Below, piece after piece: positions 1-9,110 of a DNA stretch of 40,804 nt. The stretch covers positions 1 through 40,804 of the forward strand of contig CANQJK010000010.1 of the NCBI GenBank assembly GCA_947624235.1. Direction: 5' to 3'. Both the position numbers and the translations under genes were made by a program. The first letter of the stretch is position 1. Every line of letters starts with the position of its first letter. The notes beneath the pieces were generated by a model. It was not told the DNA's origin, searched no databases, and saw nothing but the letters and a program-made list of their open reading frames with translations. Origin of the DNA: an uncultured Clostridia bacterium (GTDB lineage: Bacteria; Bacillota; Clostridia; Christensenellales; CAG-314).

Positions 1-78
1 GTCAGCAATCATCTTTACCTATCGATAGGCTACACTTACGGCAAAACCAAATTGGAAATAGAGTATTGCAACAAATAA
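1..78 (+). CDS. possible C-terminal end of an unidentified upstream gene
   Basis: The first frame of the window is open from base 1 to a TAA at 76-78 and encodes 25 residues ending in YCNK. The alternating polar/hydrophobic pattern (HLYLSIGYTYGKTKLEIEY) resembles a terminal beta-hairpin, so it may be the tail of a gene lying mostly outside the window. It is too short to assign a family. A competing open frame on the opposite strand (2-232) has no recognisable features. The call rests on pattern only and is weak. Confidence 0.2.
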   Translation, partial: VSNHLYLSIGYTYGKTKLEIEYCNK

Positions 79-218
79 TATTTGTTTTTGCCCCAAGCAA
101 GCGTTGTCTGTCGGCAACATAGATATGCGCTAAAGAGCTATCAACAGCAAGACTATTTTGCAAACCGAAGTCTTTGACGACGGTTGAAACGCAAAACGGA
201 TAGTTGCGTTGTGCGTAA

Positions 219-246
219 TTGCAATGCGACAACGGACAAATATAAA
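219..246 (+). promoter_or_regulatory. candidate uvrA promoter
   Basis: TTGCAA (219-224), a 16-bp spacer and TATAAA (241-246) lie about 45 bp upstream of the chosen uvrA start. The spacer is one base short and no LexA-type operator is obvious. If used, transcription begins near 253, which rules out the longer in-frame uvrA start at 184. Confidence 0.4.
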
Positions 247-288
247 CAAACTTCCACGCATACTAACGTTATGCGTAACGGTAAAACT

Positions 289-3108
289 ATGAAAGATATT
301 GTAATAAAAAATGCAAAGGAAAACAATCTTAAAAGCGTAAGTCTCACCATACCGCGCGACAAATTGGTGGTGTTCACGGGGCTGTCGGGCAGTGGCAAGT
401 CCTCGCTTGCTTTCGATACGATTTTCGCCGAGGGGCAACGCAGATATGTGGAAAGCCTCAGCAGTTATGCGCGTCAATTTCTCGGACAAATGGACAAACC
501 CGACGTGGAAAGCATCGAGGGGCTGTCTCCCGCAATCTCCATCGATCAAAAGACGACGTCGTCAAATCCGCGCAGTACCGTCGGCACCGTTACGGAAATT
601 TACGATTACTTGCGCTTGCTTTTTGCGCGCATAGGCGTCGCTTACTGCCCCCATTGCGGATTGCCGATAACCAAAACCACCGTTGACCAAATTTGCGACC
701 GCGTTGTCGCTTTGGGAGAGGGCACCAAATTGTTGATATTGGCTCCGATAGTTCGCGGAAGAAAGGGAGAGTACGCAAAGCTGTTCGACCAACTCAAACG
801 ACAGGGATTTATGCGCGTCAATGTGGACGGAAACACATACACATTGGACGAGGAAATAAAACTGGAAAAGAACGTCAAACACAACATAAGCGTTGTGGTG
901 GACCGTTTGACCGTCAAGGCGGAAATGAACACGCGCCTGTCCGATAGCGTCGAAACGGCGTTGAAACTTGCCGACGGGCTGGTCGTTGTGTCTGCAAACG
1001 GCAAAGAGACGACCTACTCCAACAAATTTGCCTGCCCTGAGTGCGGTTTTACGATAGAGGAAATGGAACCCCGTTCCTTCTCCTTTAACAGCCCCTTCGG
1101 AGCCTGCCCCGAGTGTTTGGGTTTGGGCTTCAAGCAGGAATTTGACGAAAAACTCATCATTCCCGACGACAGCAGATCGTTGCACGACGGAGCGGTGAAG
1201 CTTCTCGGCTTCAATTTGGGAGCGGCAAGCTGGATGAGGACGCTTTTTGAAGCCCTTGCCGAAAAGTACGGATTCAGTTGCGACGTACCCGTCAAAGATC
1301 TGCCCCAGTCTGCCTATAACGTGATCATGTACGGCAACGGCAACGAGCAGATAGTTTGTAAATTGCGCGACGGAAGAAGTTTCAACGCAACTTGGGAGGG
1401 CATAATCCCCATGATGACGCGCCGTCACAACGAGTGCAAAAGCGACTGGACGCGTCAGGAATACGAAAAGTTTATGGTGGACAAACCCTGTTATCACTGT
1501 CACGGCAAGCGCCTCAAAGAGGAAATTCTTGCGGTAAAAGTGGGCGGTCTCAACATCTGGGAGGTAGGCGAGTTGTCCATTACCAAGGCGTTGGAATTTT
1601 TCAGCGATCTTCGTTTGGATGAGACTCGCGCCAAAATTGCCTACATGGTATTGCGCGAAGTCAACGCGCGCCTCAAATTTCTTGTGGACGTGGGCTTGGG
1701 CTACCTTACGCTCAATCGCAGTGCAGGCACTTTGAGTGGCGGAGAGGCGCAACGTATCCGCCTTGCCACACAGATAGGAAGCGGTTTGACGGGCGTATTG
1801 TACATTTTGGACGAGCCGTCGATAGGTCTGCACCAAAGAGATAACAGCAAGTTGATAGCAACGCTTACGCGTTTGCGCGATCTGGGCAACACGCTTATCG
1901 TGGTGGAGCACGACGAGGAGACTATTCGCTCTGCCGACTTTGTGGTAGACGTGGGACCGGGTGCGGGCGTGCACGGCGGAGAGATCGTTTTTGCGGGAAG
2001 CGTTCCCGATCTGATAAAATGCAAACAGTCCATAACGGGCAAATATCTGAGCGGAGAGATGTACATTCCCGTGCCCAAAGAAAGGCGCACGGGCAACGGA
2101 CACTTTTTGACGATAAAGGGCGCATACAAAAACAATCTCAAACACATAGACGTCAGTTTTCCGTTGGGTTGTCTCAACTTGGTCACGGGCGTGTCGGGAA
2201 GCGGAAAAAGCAGTCTCGTAAACGAAGTTTTGCTACCTTATCTCGAACAACACCTTAACCATGCCCGTCGAAATGACGTGTTTTGCGACAAAATAGAGGG
2301 TTTGGAGTATCTCGACAAGGTAATATCTATCGACCAAAGCGCTATCGGACGCACTCCCCGCAGTAACCCCGCAACGTACACGGGCGTATTTACCATGATC
2401 CGCGACCTGTTTGCCTCCACGCCCGACGCGAAAGAACGCGGTTATTCTTCGGGAAGATTCAGCTTCAACGTAAAGGGCGGACGGTGCGACCACTGTGACG
2501 GCGACGGAATACTCAAAATTGCCATGAACTTTTTGCCCGACGTATATGTCCCCTGCGAGGTATGCCACGGGGCACGCTACAACAGGGAAACGCTGGCGGT
2601 AAAGTACAAGGGCAAGTCGATTGCCGATGTTTTGGATATGACCATAGAAGAAGCGGTGGGCTTTTTTGAAAATATAACTTCGATAAAAAACAAAATACAA
2701 ACTCTTTACGACGTCGGCTTGGGTTATATGAAACTCGGGCAGTCGGCGACCACCCTTTCGGGAGGAGAGGCGCAACGCGTCAAGTTGGCAACGGAACTCA
2801 GCAAGCGCAGTACAGGCAAGACTCTCTACATTCTCGACGAGCCTACAACGGGACTGCACGCGCACGACGTTTCCAAACTAATATCCATTTTGCAACGTTT
2901 GGTGGCAGGAGGTAACACCGTCATCGTGATAGAACACAATCTCGATGTGATCAAAGTGGCCGACTATATCGTGGACCTCGGACCGGAAGGCGGAGACGAA
3001 GGCGGAACGGTGGTGGCAACGGGCACGCCCGAACAGATAGCGCAAAACGAATTTGGATATACGGGCGAGTTTTTGCGACCTATCCTCGACAATGCGCGCA
3101 GAGAATGA
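289..3108 (+). CDS. uvrA: UvrA, excinuclease ABC subunit A
   Basis: UvrA is the damage-recognition ATPase of nucleotide excision repair; a UvrA dimer finds lesions and loads UvrB. The 939-residue product matches the usual family length. The first Walker A (GLSGSGKSS) is near residue 31, a Cys4 zinc motif lies near 249-275 (CPEC...CPEC), the first ABC signature (LSGGEAQR) and Walker B ([10 protein letters not shown]) follow, the second Walker A (GVSGSGKSS) is near 633, and the C-terminal zinc motif is near 733-758 (CDHC...CEVC) before the second LSGGEAQR and [10 protein letters not shown]. The frame is open upstream to 184, but UvrA proteins begin just before the IxNAxxNNL motif, so ATG 289 is chosen; ATG 271 is an alternative. 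The Shine-Dalgarno is weak. uvrB is not in the window. Family assignment is certain. Confidence 0.97.
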   Translation: MKDIVIKNAKENNLKSVSLTIPRDKLVVFTGLSGSGKSSLAFDTIFAEGQRRYVESLSSYARQFLGQMDKPDVESIEGLSPAISIDQKTTSSNPRSTVGTVTEIYDYLRLLFARIGVAYCPHCGLPITKTTVDQICDRVVALGEGTKLLILAPIVRGRKGEYAKLFDQLKRQGFMRVNVDGNTYTLDEEIKLEKNVKHNISVVVDRLTVKAEMNTRLSDSVETALKLADGLVVVSANGKETTYSNKFACPECGFTIEEMEPRSFSFNSPFGACPECLGLGFKQEFDEKLIIPDDSRSLHDGAVKLLGFNLGAASWMRTLFEALAEKYGFSCDVPVKDLPQSAYNVIMYGNGNEQIVCKLRDGRSFNATWEGIIPMMTRRHNECKSDWTRQEYEKFMVDKPCYHCHGKRLKEEILAVKVGGLNIWEVGELSITKALEFFSDLRLDETRAKIAYMVLREVNARLKFLVDVGLGYLTLNRSAGTLSGGEAQRIRLATQIGSGLTGVLYILDEPSIGLHQRDNSKLIATLTRLRDLGNTLIVVEHDEETIRSADFVVDVGPGAGVHGGEIVFAGSVPDLIKCKQSITGKYLSGEMYIPVPKERRTGNGHFLTIKGAYKNNLKHIDVSFPLGCLNLVTGVSGSGKSSLVNEVLLPYLEQHLNHARRNDVFCDKIEGLEYLDKVISIDQSAIGRTPRSNPATYTGVFTMIRDLFASTPDAKERGYSSGRFSFNVKGGRCDHCDGDGILKIAMNFLPDVYVPCEVCHGARYNRETLAVKYKGKSIADVLDMTIEEAVGFFENITSIKNKIQTLYDVGLGYMKLGQSATTLSGGEAQRVKLATELSKRSTGKTLYILDEPTTGLHAHDVSKLISILQRLVAGGNTVIVIEHNLDVIKVADYIVDLGPEGGDEGGTVVATGTPEQIAQNEFGYTGEFLRPILDNARRE

Positions 3109-3285
3109 TGTTTTTGCACCAACCGAAATGCGTTTTTGAAGTTTTGTGAGAGATGTAGTGTGTTGCAGTAAAAAAAATGCGGAAATACGCTTTTGCGTTA
3201 AAGCGAAATTTGAACGAGCGCATTGTCCCGAAATCGGTAGTCTCCAAATGTCCCGACCTTGTGACACAAAGAGCGAGTATGTCCA

Positions 3286-3337
3286 CTGTAAAATAATCTG
3301 CAACAAGGGCGTAGCCCGAAGTGAAGCCTTTTTACAG
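3286..3337. repeat. inverted-repeat element carrying a dispersed 21-mer
   Basis: CTGTAAAA (3286-3293) and TTTTACAG (3330-3337) are exact reverse complements enclosing 36 bp. Inside, bases 3290-3310 match 23981-24001 in 20 of 21 positions, so this is a dispersed intergenic repeat. A partial copy (ATAATCTGCAAC) also occurs at about 3358. The role is unknown; it could be a REP- or MITE-like sequence. Confidence 0.5.
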
Positions 3338-3372
3338 GGGATATGCGAGCGACACCATAATCTGCAACGTTT

Positions 3373-3428
3373 GACATAGACTTTTTTAACCCCATATCGG
3401 CAAAATGCTCGTAAAAAGGCTCTATGTC
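3373..3428. repeat. imperfect 17-bp inverted repeat
   Basis: GACATAGACTTTTTTA at 3373 and TAAAAAGGCTCTATGTC ending at 3428 are near-perfect reverse complements separated by about 22 bp. It lies between uvrA and the convergent minus-strand cluster. It may be part of a small mobile or REP-like element, or a weak terminator for uvrA. No coding sequence between 3109 and 3523 is convincing. Confidence 0.45.
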
Positions 3429-3522
3429 GAATGTTGAGACGATCAAAAATTATGATAAACAAGGTTTGTTTCCGCATTACGTTTACTGCAACACCCTAAC
3501 ATTTATTATAGAGCTAAAACAA

Positions 3523-3554
3523 AAATCCGAAAGCCGACAAGCTCTCGGATTTTT
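3523..3554. terminator. bidirectional terminator between uvrA and the vWA/TerD cluster
   Basis: AAAATCCGA and TCGGATTTT form a stem (an extra inner pairing is possible) flanked by A and T runs on both sides. It sits 17-48 bp past the stop of the last minus-strand cluster gene (3571) and can also stop plus-strand transcription from uvrA. Confidence 0.7.
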
Positions 3555-3570
3555 CGTTTGTTTTGATATA

Positions 3571-4512
3571 TCAGTAGTTGTTGTAGTTTCTCAAAACCTC
3601 TTCGGACAACTGGCTTATGGAAGTTGCTCTGCTTCCGTCGCCTATTGCCTTGAAACTCCAACCCGAACCGCGCCTTATCGCTACTCCCAAAATGAGCGCG
3701 GTGTCGTTTTCCACCTTCGAATTGACCTTGTATTCTATCAAAGGTCTGCGCCCCGTTTGATCGTACAAGCGAATGTACATGTTGCGCACGTCTCTGAATT
3801 TTTGTCCGCGATCTACGCAATTGTAAATGTTGAGCACAAAGAACAATTTGTCAAATTCGCGAGGGACTTTTTGCAGTTCAACGGTGATATTTTCGTCGTC
3901 GCTGTTTCCTCCACCTTCTCCCGTCAAATTGTCGCCGTGGTGTATCACGCTTCCGCTGGGATGTTCCAAGTCACCGAAGTAAACGATATCCAACTTGCCT
4001 CCTCCCACCAAAAATACCGACGAGTCGATATCCATGTTGTTGTAGCTCAAACTGGGATCCCAGCCTACGCCTACTACGATCTTGGACAAGGGACGGTGAT
4101 CGGAAAACTCTATTTTGACTTCCTGTCCTTGCGAAAGATTCTTTACGCCGTCCTCCGAGGCTCCGCTTCCCACTGTTTGCGGTATCGATCCGCGGTAAGC
4201 AGGCACGTCGGCAACGTTTCCGCACACAGGGCAAACAAAGTTTCTCTTTGCCGAGCCGTCATAGCAGATGTATCTTCCGCATTCTCCGCAATGAAACACA
4301 AATTTGTTTCCGCAACTTCTGCAACCCACTCGCGCAAAGTTGTCCCCTATAACAGCAGTTCCCGCAAGTTTATCGGGGCTTACCATAGCGGTATCTCCGC
4401 TTACTACAAAGTTGCCTACAAGCGAATGTCTGTCGCTTTCCTGCGAAAATTGCACGACGATCGGTTTTTTGTGAGTGGAGCAACAGCCCAATTTAGTGAT
4501 AATTTTTCCCAT
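3571..4512 (-). CDS. TerD-domain protein with N-terminal Cys-rich (TerY-C-like) module
   Basis: This 313-aa protein has two parts. Residues 1 to about 105 are the zinc-ribbon-like module shared by five genes here: an N-terminal CSTHKK motif, then CRSC, CGEC, a single Cys and CPVC. Residues from about 120 to 310 are a TerD-type domain: GVGWDPS, DIDSSVFLV, an HxGDNLTGEG stretch, SDDENITVEL, and a W near the end, the pattern of the calcium-binding TerD/TerE family from tellurite-resistance and stress operons. TerD proteins are normally about 190 aa without this extension. It is the last gene of the operon, 25 bp after the ThuA-like gene and followed by a terminator. The TerD assignment is firm; metal binding by the N-module is inferred from its cysteines, and function is unknown. 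Confidence 0.88.
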   Translation of the reverse strand: MGKIITKLGCCSTHKKPIVVQFSQESDRHSLVGNFVVSGDTAMVSPDKLAGTAVIGDNFARVGCRSCGNKFVFHCGECGRYICYDGSAKRNFVCPVCGNVADVPAYRGSIPQTVGSGASEDGVKNLSQGQEVKIEFSDHRPLSKIVVGVGWDPSLSYNNMDIDSSVFLVGGGKLDIVYFGDLEHPSGSVIHHGDNLTGEGGGNSDDENITVELQKVPREFDKLFFVLNIYNCVDRGQKFRDVRNMYIRLYDQTGRRPLIEYKVNSKVENDTALILGVAIRRGSGWSFKAIGDGSRATSISQLSEEVLRNYNNY

Positions 4513-4537
4513 ATGTATTTCTCCCTATATAAATTTT

Positions 4538-5668
4538 TTACTTTTGATATCCAAATCTCTCTACGTTTGCCAACCAGGCCGCGCAGTTTACTACAAAACG
4601 GTCCGTGCCCGCGGTATTCCAGTTGCAGTACAAGCGGGTAAAACCGCCGTCTACCAGTACGCGTTTTCCGTTTCTGTCCTCAAATGCCGTTACTACCTGT
4701 CCGTCCGATGAGTAAACAAGCGGTGTAAGCACGTTTTGGTAGTTGACAAGGTGAGAGATAGTTATTCCTTCGTAGAAACTTACAATACCCGTCGAAATGA
4801 GGTGATTGCCTATGATGCCGGGACCGTTTCTCGTTTGTTGCACGCCCAAAACTTTGTCCCCGTTGTAGTTTCCTGCCATGTACACAGATCCGTAAAAAGC
4901 TTTGAGAACGGCGTTTGCATCCACATAGTGAGGATCGTTGTCGCTCCAAATGTAGATACCGTGTCCCGAGTTGTAGTAGTCTTTGATAAGGCTTATTGTG
5001 TCGTTGGACAAGTGCAATGAGTAGTCGGATATTATCCACAATTGACTGTTGGGTTTGTCGAGCAACGGTTTGAGTTGATATCTGTCGAGCATACCGCTTG
5101 TGCACTCCAAAACGGTAACGACAAAGCCCTTGCGTTCCAAGGCCGCTTTCGGTTCCACAACGTTTACGTAGTGATTTAGATTTAATATTATAACGTTGTA
5201 TTTGGTAAAACTTCCGTCCTGCGCCAGATCGTACTGGCTTCCTTGCGGATTGCCGAATTTGTCGCGAGAAGCGGTGGGGATATCGTTTACGCTTGCCCAT
5301 TTTGTGTAGGGACTGTCAAAGGACGCAGTGCGCGGAATACGCCTTCCCGACGCTCTTGGCACGTCCGCAACGTTACCGCAGTGGGGACAAGTGGCGTTTT
5401 TTACCGCCTCGCCCGAATAACAAACAAACTGTTTGCATTGACCGCATTGGTAAACGAACTTGTTTCCGCAACATTTGCAACCGACGCGGGCAAAGTTGTC
5501 TCCTATGACGGGTTCGCCGACAAGCGGTTCGGGACTGACTATCGCCGTGTCTCCGCTTACCATATAACTTCCCACAAGAGAGCATTTGCCGTCCTCCTGA
5601 GAAAATTGCATAACTATATGCTTTTTGTGAGTGGAACAACATCCCACTTTTGTGTTGATTTTTGCCAT
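4538..5668 (-). CDS. Cys-rich module fused to a ThuA/GATase1-like domain
   Basis: The 376-aa product begins with the shared module (CSTHKK, CKCC, CGQC, C, CPHC in residues 1 to about 100). After a linker, residues from about 145 to 370 look like an alpha/beta flavodoxin- or class I glutamine-amidotransferase-like fold of the ThuA/DUF4159 sort: YNVIILNLNHY, GFVVTVLE, LWIISDYSLHL, a GHGIYIWSDND strand-turn, and a late KRVLVDGGFTRLY segment. No Cys-His-Glu amidotransferase triad is evident, so it may bind a ligand rather than hydrolyse one. It is 13 bp downstream of the vWA gene and 25 bp upstream of the TerD gene, in the same operon. The N-module match to its neighbours is clear; the C-terminal fold is a pattern-based guess. 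Confidence 0.72.
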   Translation of the reverse strand: MAKINTKVGCCSTHKKHIVMQFSQEDGKCSLVGSYMVSGDTAIVSPEPLVGEPVIGDNFARVGCKCCGNKFVYQCGQCKQFVCYSGEAVKNATCPHCGNVADVPRASGRRIPRTASFDSPYTKWASVNDIPTASRDKFGNPQGSQYDLAQDGSFTKYNVIILNLNHYVNVVEPKAALERKGFVVTVLECTSGMLDRYQLKPLLDKPNSQLWIISDYSLHLSNDTISLIKDYYNSGHGIYIWSDNDPHYVDANAVLKAFYGSVYMAGNYNGDKVLGVQQTRNGPGIIGNHLISTGIVSFYEGITISHLVNYQNVLTPLVYSSDGQVVTAFEDRNGKRVLVDGGFTRLYCNWNTAGTDRFVVNCAAWLANVERFGYQK

Positions 5669-5681
5669 ATGTCACCTGTGA

Positions 5682-6557
5682 TTATCTTTGTCCGCCGATT
5701 ATTTTGGCGCCCGACGCAAACGCCGAACCGAAGTTGTTGCCGTCTACTCGTATGCTTCCGTTTGCCGATGAAATAGAGGAAAGGAAACTTTGATTTGCCC
5801 CCGCGCAACCGATCGCGATGATGGTTACTCCCTCGCTTTGGATACGTTGAGCGATGCTTATGTGGTCGCTGTCACTGCCTGCCCATGCACCGTCCGTCAA
5901 TACGACGAGAAAACGTCCTTTACCACCGTTTCTGTCTACAAATTTGGGAAATTCGTTCCTTATGTATCCAAGAGGCGAATTTGTTCCTCCTCCCGTATTA
6001 AGCGACAGTATCGCGTTTTCTATTTGAGCCTTGTCGTTTGTAAAATTCAGCACGGTCCTCACATAGCTTTCAAATGTCACCAGAGCAAATTCCGCGTCGG
6101 GAAATTTGTGTACGAGTTCATGGATGGCGGCATTTTTTACTTCCTTCAAAGGCTCTCCCCACATACTGCCCGATATGTCTATCGCCAACATTATTTGCAA
6201 TTGACTGCGTTGCGAACTGGCGCATATGCGATCGTTTTTTGCTTTCGGCACGTCAGAACTTTTTCCGCAAACGGGGCATACGGCGTTGCTGTGCGCATTG
6301 CCGTCGTAGCACACAAAACTTCCGCAGTGGCAACATTGGTACAAGTGTTTGTTACCGCACGCCTTGCAACCTCTGTATCCCTGACCTACATAAAACTCTC
6401 CGCTGATAGTTTTCTCTTCGGCGCTACCGCTTGTGCCCATGCTGATGTACGAGCCTGCCGCGCTGTATTTGTTTCCGTTTACGGTAAATTGAAATGCGAC
6501 GTCCTTTCTTCTGTGAGTGGAGCAACCGCCTGTAAATGATTGTATTGTGTTTGCCAT
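5682..6557 (-). CDS. Cys-rich module fused to a vWA domain (TerY-like), copy a
   Basis: This 291-aa protein joins the shared N-terminal module (CSTHRR, CKAC, CCHC, C, CPVC, residues 1 to about 100) to a von Willebrand A domain with a complete metal-ion-dependent adhesion site (MIDAS): AIDISGSMWG (DxSxS), the TGGGTNSPLG threonine loop, and VLTDGAW. In TerY proteins the vWA domain precedes a C-terminal metal-binding domain; here the order is reversed. It is very similar to the next gene upstream (6588-7460), so the pair arose by duplication. It lies in a tight operon (30 and 13 bp gaps). vWA proteins bind metal and partner proteins, so a scaffold or sensor role is likely but inferred. Confidence 0.87.
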   Translation of the reverse strand: MANTIQSFTGGCSTHRRKDVAFQFTVNGNKYSAAGSYISMGTSGSAEEKTISGEFYVGQGYRGCKACGNKHLYQCCHCGSFVCYDGNAHSNAVCPVCGKSSDVPKAKNDRICASSQRSQLQIMLAIDISGSMWGEPLKEVKNAAIHELVHKFPDAEFALVTFESYVRTVLNFTNDKAQIENAILSLNTGGGTNSPLGYIRNEFPKFVDRNGGKGRFLVVLTDGAWAGSDSDHISIAQRIQSEGVTIIAIGCAGANQSFLSSISSANGSIRVDGNNFGSAFASGAKIIGGQR

Positions 6558-6587
6558 ATTGTCTACCTGTCCGTAAATTATTTGGTT

Positions 6588-7460
6588 TTACTTTTGTCTT
6601 CCGATAATTTGCGCGCCCGACGCAAACGCCGAACCGAAGTTGTTGCCGACAACGCTTATGCTTGCGTTAGGCGAAGCGACAGAGGCAATAAATTGTCTGT
6701 CTGCGCCCGCGCAACCTATCGCTATCACGTTGATGCCGTCGCGTTGCATTCCCTGCGCGGTGTGAATGTGTCCCTCGCAATTGCCTGCCCATTCGCCGTC
6801 CGTCAATATGACGAGGAAACGTCTGCTTTTGCTGGATCTGCTCAAAAATTGAGGAAATTCCCGTTTGATATGGGCAAGGGGCGATGTCGTACCGCCTCCC
6901 GCGGTGAGGGAAAGTACAGCAGATTCTATGCGCGCCGTGTCGGTGGTAAAGTTCTGTACGGTTTTTACGCTTGTTTGAAAAGCCACAAGGGCAAATTGCG
7001 CACCGGGAAACTTGCGTATCAACTCGTTGATGGCGGCGTTTTTGACTTCCGCCAAGCGAGAGCCTACCATGCTTCCCGAAACGTCTATGGCAAGGATGAT
7101 TTGCGTAGGTTCTGCGCTTACGCAAATACGTTCTCCGTTGGATTGGGGGACGTCGCCGACTTTTTTGCAAACGGGGCAAACGGCGCCGACTTTTGCATTG
7201 CCGTCGTAACACACAAAGCTTCCGCAGTGGCAACATTGATACAAGTGTTTGTTACCGCACGCTTTGCAACCCCTGTAAGATTGTCCTATGTAAAACTCGC
7301 CGTTTATCGTCTTGTCTCCGCCTGCGCCGTCGCCTGTGCCCAAGCTGATGTAGGAACCTGCCGCGCTGTACTTGTTGCCGTTTACGGTAAATTGAAAGGC
7401 AACGTCTTTTCTGGAATGAGTGGAGCAACCGCCTGTAAACGATTCTATCTTTGTAGCCAT
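6588..7460 (-). CDS. Cys-rich module fused to a vWA domain (TerY-like), copy b
   Basis: The 290-aa product is the close paralogue of the 5682-6557 protein with the same layout: CSTHSR and four Cys clusters in residues 1 to about 100, then a vWA domain with AIDVSGSMVG, AGGGTTSPL and ILTDGEWAG, so MIDAS is intact. The two share runs such as FQFTVNGNKYSAAGSYIS and CCHCGSFVCYDGNA. The start ATG follows a GGAG ribosome site, and the next upstream gene (standalone module) ends only 10 bp away. Divergence is greatest in the linker and in surface loops of the vWA domain, suggesting different partners. Cytoplasmic; no signal peptide. Confidence 0.87.
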   Translation of the reverse strand: MATKIESFTGGCSTHSRKDVAFQFTVNGNKYSAAGSYISLGTGDGAGGDKTINGEFYIGQSYRGCKACGNKHLYQCCHCGSFVCYDGNAKVGAVCPVCKKVGDVPQSNGERICVSAEPTQIILAIDVSGSMVGSRLAEVKNAAINELIRKFPGAQFALVAFQTSVKTVQNFTTDTARIESAVLSLTAGGGTTSPLAHIKREFPQFLSRSSKSRRFLVILTDGEWAGNCEGHIHTAQGMQRDGINVIAIGCAGADRQFIASVASPNASISVVGNNFGSAFASGAQIIGRQK

Positions 7461-7470
7461 ATTTTTTCTC

Positions 7471-7836
7471 CTATTGTTTAGAACTCTTGCTGGAACTTTC
7501 CGACACTTCGTCGATACTGTCTACCCAAGTGATGGAAATAACGTTTCCGCAAGTGGGGCAGGTGACTGTGGGAGCGCCACTTTGTATGCAGAACATTGTT
7601 CCGCATTTTCCGCAGGTGGAAAAGTTGTCGTTACCGCATTCTCTGCATTTGAAGCCTAAACCCGTCAAAAATTTTCCCGTATGGGTTTCGGTACTGCTGT
7701 CGGAATCTGTACTCGGACCGCTCAAACGCAAGGATCCCACCGCATAGTAGTTGCCGTCATCGCCAACCTTAAATTGATAGCCCACAGGCGTTTTGCGAGT
7801 GGAGCAAACACCGTTTACTATAAAATATTTAGCCAT
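7471..7836 (-). CDS. standalone Cys-rich (zinc-ribbon-like) module protein
   Basis: At 121 aa this is essentially the shared N-terminal module alone: CSTRKT near the N-terminus, QFKVGDDGNYYAVGS, then CREC, CGKC, a single Cys and CPTC, and a short Ser-rich tail (SESSSKSSKQ). The cysteine spacing is the same as in the four fusion proteins downstream. The His of the CSTH motif is Arg here. It follows the 415-aa gene by 17 bp and precedes the vWA fusion by 10 bp. Zinc binding is inferred. It could be a free competitor or adaptor for whatever the module binds. Confidence 0.8.
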   Translation of the reverse strand: MAKYFIVNGVCSTRKTPVGYQFKVGDDGNYYAVGSLRLSGPSTDSDSSTETHTGKFLTGLGFKCRECGNDNFSTCGKCGTMFCIQSGAPTVTCPTCGNVISITWVDSIDEVSESSSKSSKQ

Positions 7837-7853
7837 TTTTTTCTCCTTATCAA

Positions 7854-9101
7854 CTATTTGTGTGTAAATTTACTATAAGCTCTTCCCGACATATAAACGC
7901 ACAGTTCGCCCGAGAAAAAATCTTTCGGTAGGGCGGACAAGCCGTCGGCTAAATCGTATCCGCTGTCCACAATAAATATGCATTTTGTATCGTCGCATAC
8001 CAACCCCATTTTCGCCAACTTGGTTTTATTGTCAGAGCCGTCGCTATTTACGGCGGAAACGATCGTTGCAAGCGTAAGCGTTGCCAAGTTATATTTGGGC
8101 AATTCTTCGTAGGAAATTTCCTTCCAATCGTTGCCTTGCAATTCATACAGTTTTTCGTCTATTGTAGGTACTTCAGGTTGAACGCGCTCTAACGGATGGA
8201 AAATAACCTCTCTGTACAATTCCTTTACGTCTTTGGCAAAACGCCAAATGTTCTGATCGTAGGTTCCAAAAATATTCCATTCGTTAAAGTCGAGCGTTAT
8301 CTTGGTTGCCAATTCATCATCGAATTTTTGCCAGTCTACGGTGAAATCCGCAACAAATTCTTCCGACCAAGAAATTTCTGCATTATCGCCCTTGAAGTCT
8401 ACCAATACGTTTTGGGTTTTGTTGTCAAAAATAAATTGTTCATTTTTTTTGTTGTAAACCAAATCGCCCAAAACAGGGCAGATAAGCTCGAATAGACTCA
8501 TCAGTAGCTGAATACTACTGCTTTGGGCGTTAGATTGTTCTCCATACGGTTCAAAAAGAAGAGATGTAATATCATTCCAAATTTTGCATTTTTTCTGTTC
8601 GTCGGTAAGCCTTGGGTAAAACGCCTTGATCTTTTCAAAACTCGAAGCATACAGTTGTGCCCAAATACAGAAATGTACCTGTTTGACGATGTTTTCCCAA
8701 GATTTTTTTAGGATCTCAAATTTGAGCACGATCGTATTACCATCTTTTAAGGACACCAATTCGTCTGCGTCTTTCTTTATGTTGGCAAATTTTCTTTCTA
8801 GGTCTTTTTTTATACCTTCCAAATATTTATCTTCGATGTTGGACCACTGAAAGTAATCTTCCTCTACTTCATTGGGCACGTCGGCTTCGCAAGGCACCTT
8901 TTTTGCTTTTGCCAAAGAGCTGATACCGCGCGCGATTCCCTTTAATATGGAAATGTACCAGTCTGCTAATGTCTCGGAAAACAAAAATCTGCCTTTTGAC
9001 AATTCTTTCATAGTGTCTTTTGCTTTTGTTTCATTTTCTTCTGAAAGTTTGTATTCAGGTTCGTATACGCCATACGGATTTTTCAAATTGTTAGTACTCA
9101 T
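7854..9101 (-). CDS. uncharacterised cluster protein, 415 aa
   Basis: I do not recognise a family. The protein is soluble, acidic to neutral, mostly helical in its first two-thirds, and has no signal peptide, membrane segment or cysteine clusters. The C-terminal third looks alpha/beta, with a strand-rich end (CIFIVDSGYDLADGLSAL ... ELCVYMSGRAYSKF). It starts at an ATG after AAGGAGAAAAT, 9 bp from the stop of the coiled-coil gene, and is firmly inside the operon. AT content appears slightly higher than in its neighbours. Given its position between the kinase half and the zinc-module half, it is likely a dedicated component of the same system. Confidence 0.75.
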   Translation of the reverse strand: MSTNNLKNPYGVYEPEYKLSEENETKAKDTMKELSKGRFLFSETLADWYISILKGIARGISSLAKAKKVPCEADVPNEVEEDYFQWSNIEDKYLEGIKKDLERKFANIKKDADELVSLKDGNTIVLKFEILKKSWENIVKQVHFCIWAQLYASSFEKIKAFYPRLTDEQKKCKIWNDITSLLFEPYGEQSNAQSSSIQLLMSLFELICPVLGDLVYNKKNEQFIFDNKTQNVLVDFKGDNAEISWSEEFVADFTVDWQKFDDELATKITLDFNEWNIFGTYDQNIWRFAKDVKELYREVIFHPLERVQPEVPTIDEKLYELQGNDWKEISYEELPKYNLATLTLATIVSAVNSDGSDNKTKLAKMGLVCDDTKCIFIVDSGYDLADGLSALPKDFFSGELCVYMSGRAYSKFTHK

Positions 9102-9110
9102 ATTTTCTCC

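Noticed and set aside
2..232. Minus-strand open frame of 76 codons at the left edge
   Set aside because: No motif, no ribosome site and it overlaps the predicted uvrA promoter; too weak to call a gene.
562..2145. Long minus-strand frame opposite uvrA
   Set aside because: Antisense shadow of a highly conserved gene, with biased composition and no motif.
3198..3446. Open frames across the uvrA-cluster gap
   Set aside because: They run through inverted repeats and a dispersed 21-mer; apparent proteins are translations of repeat DNA.
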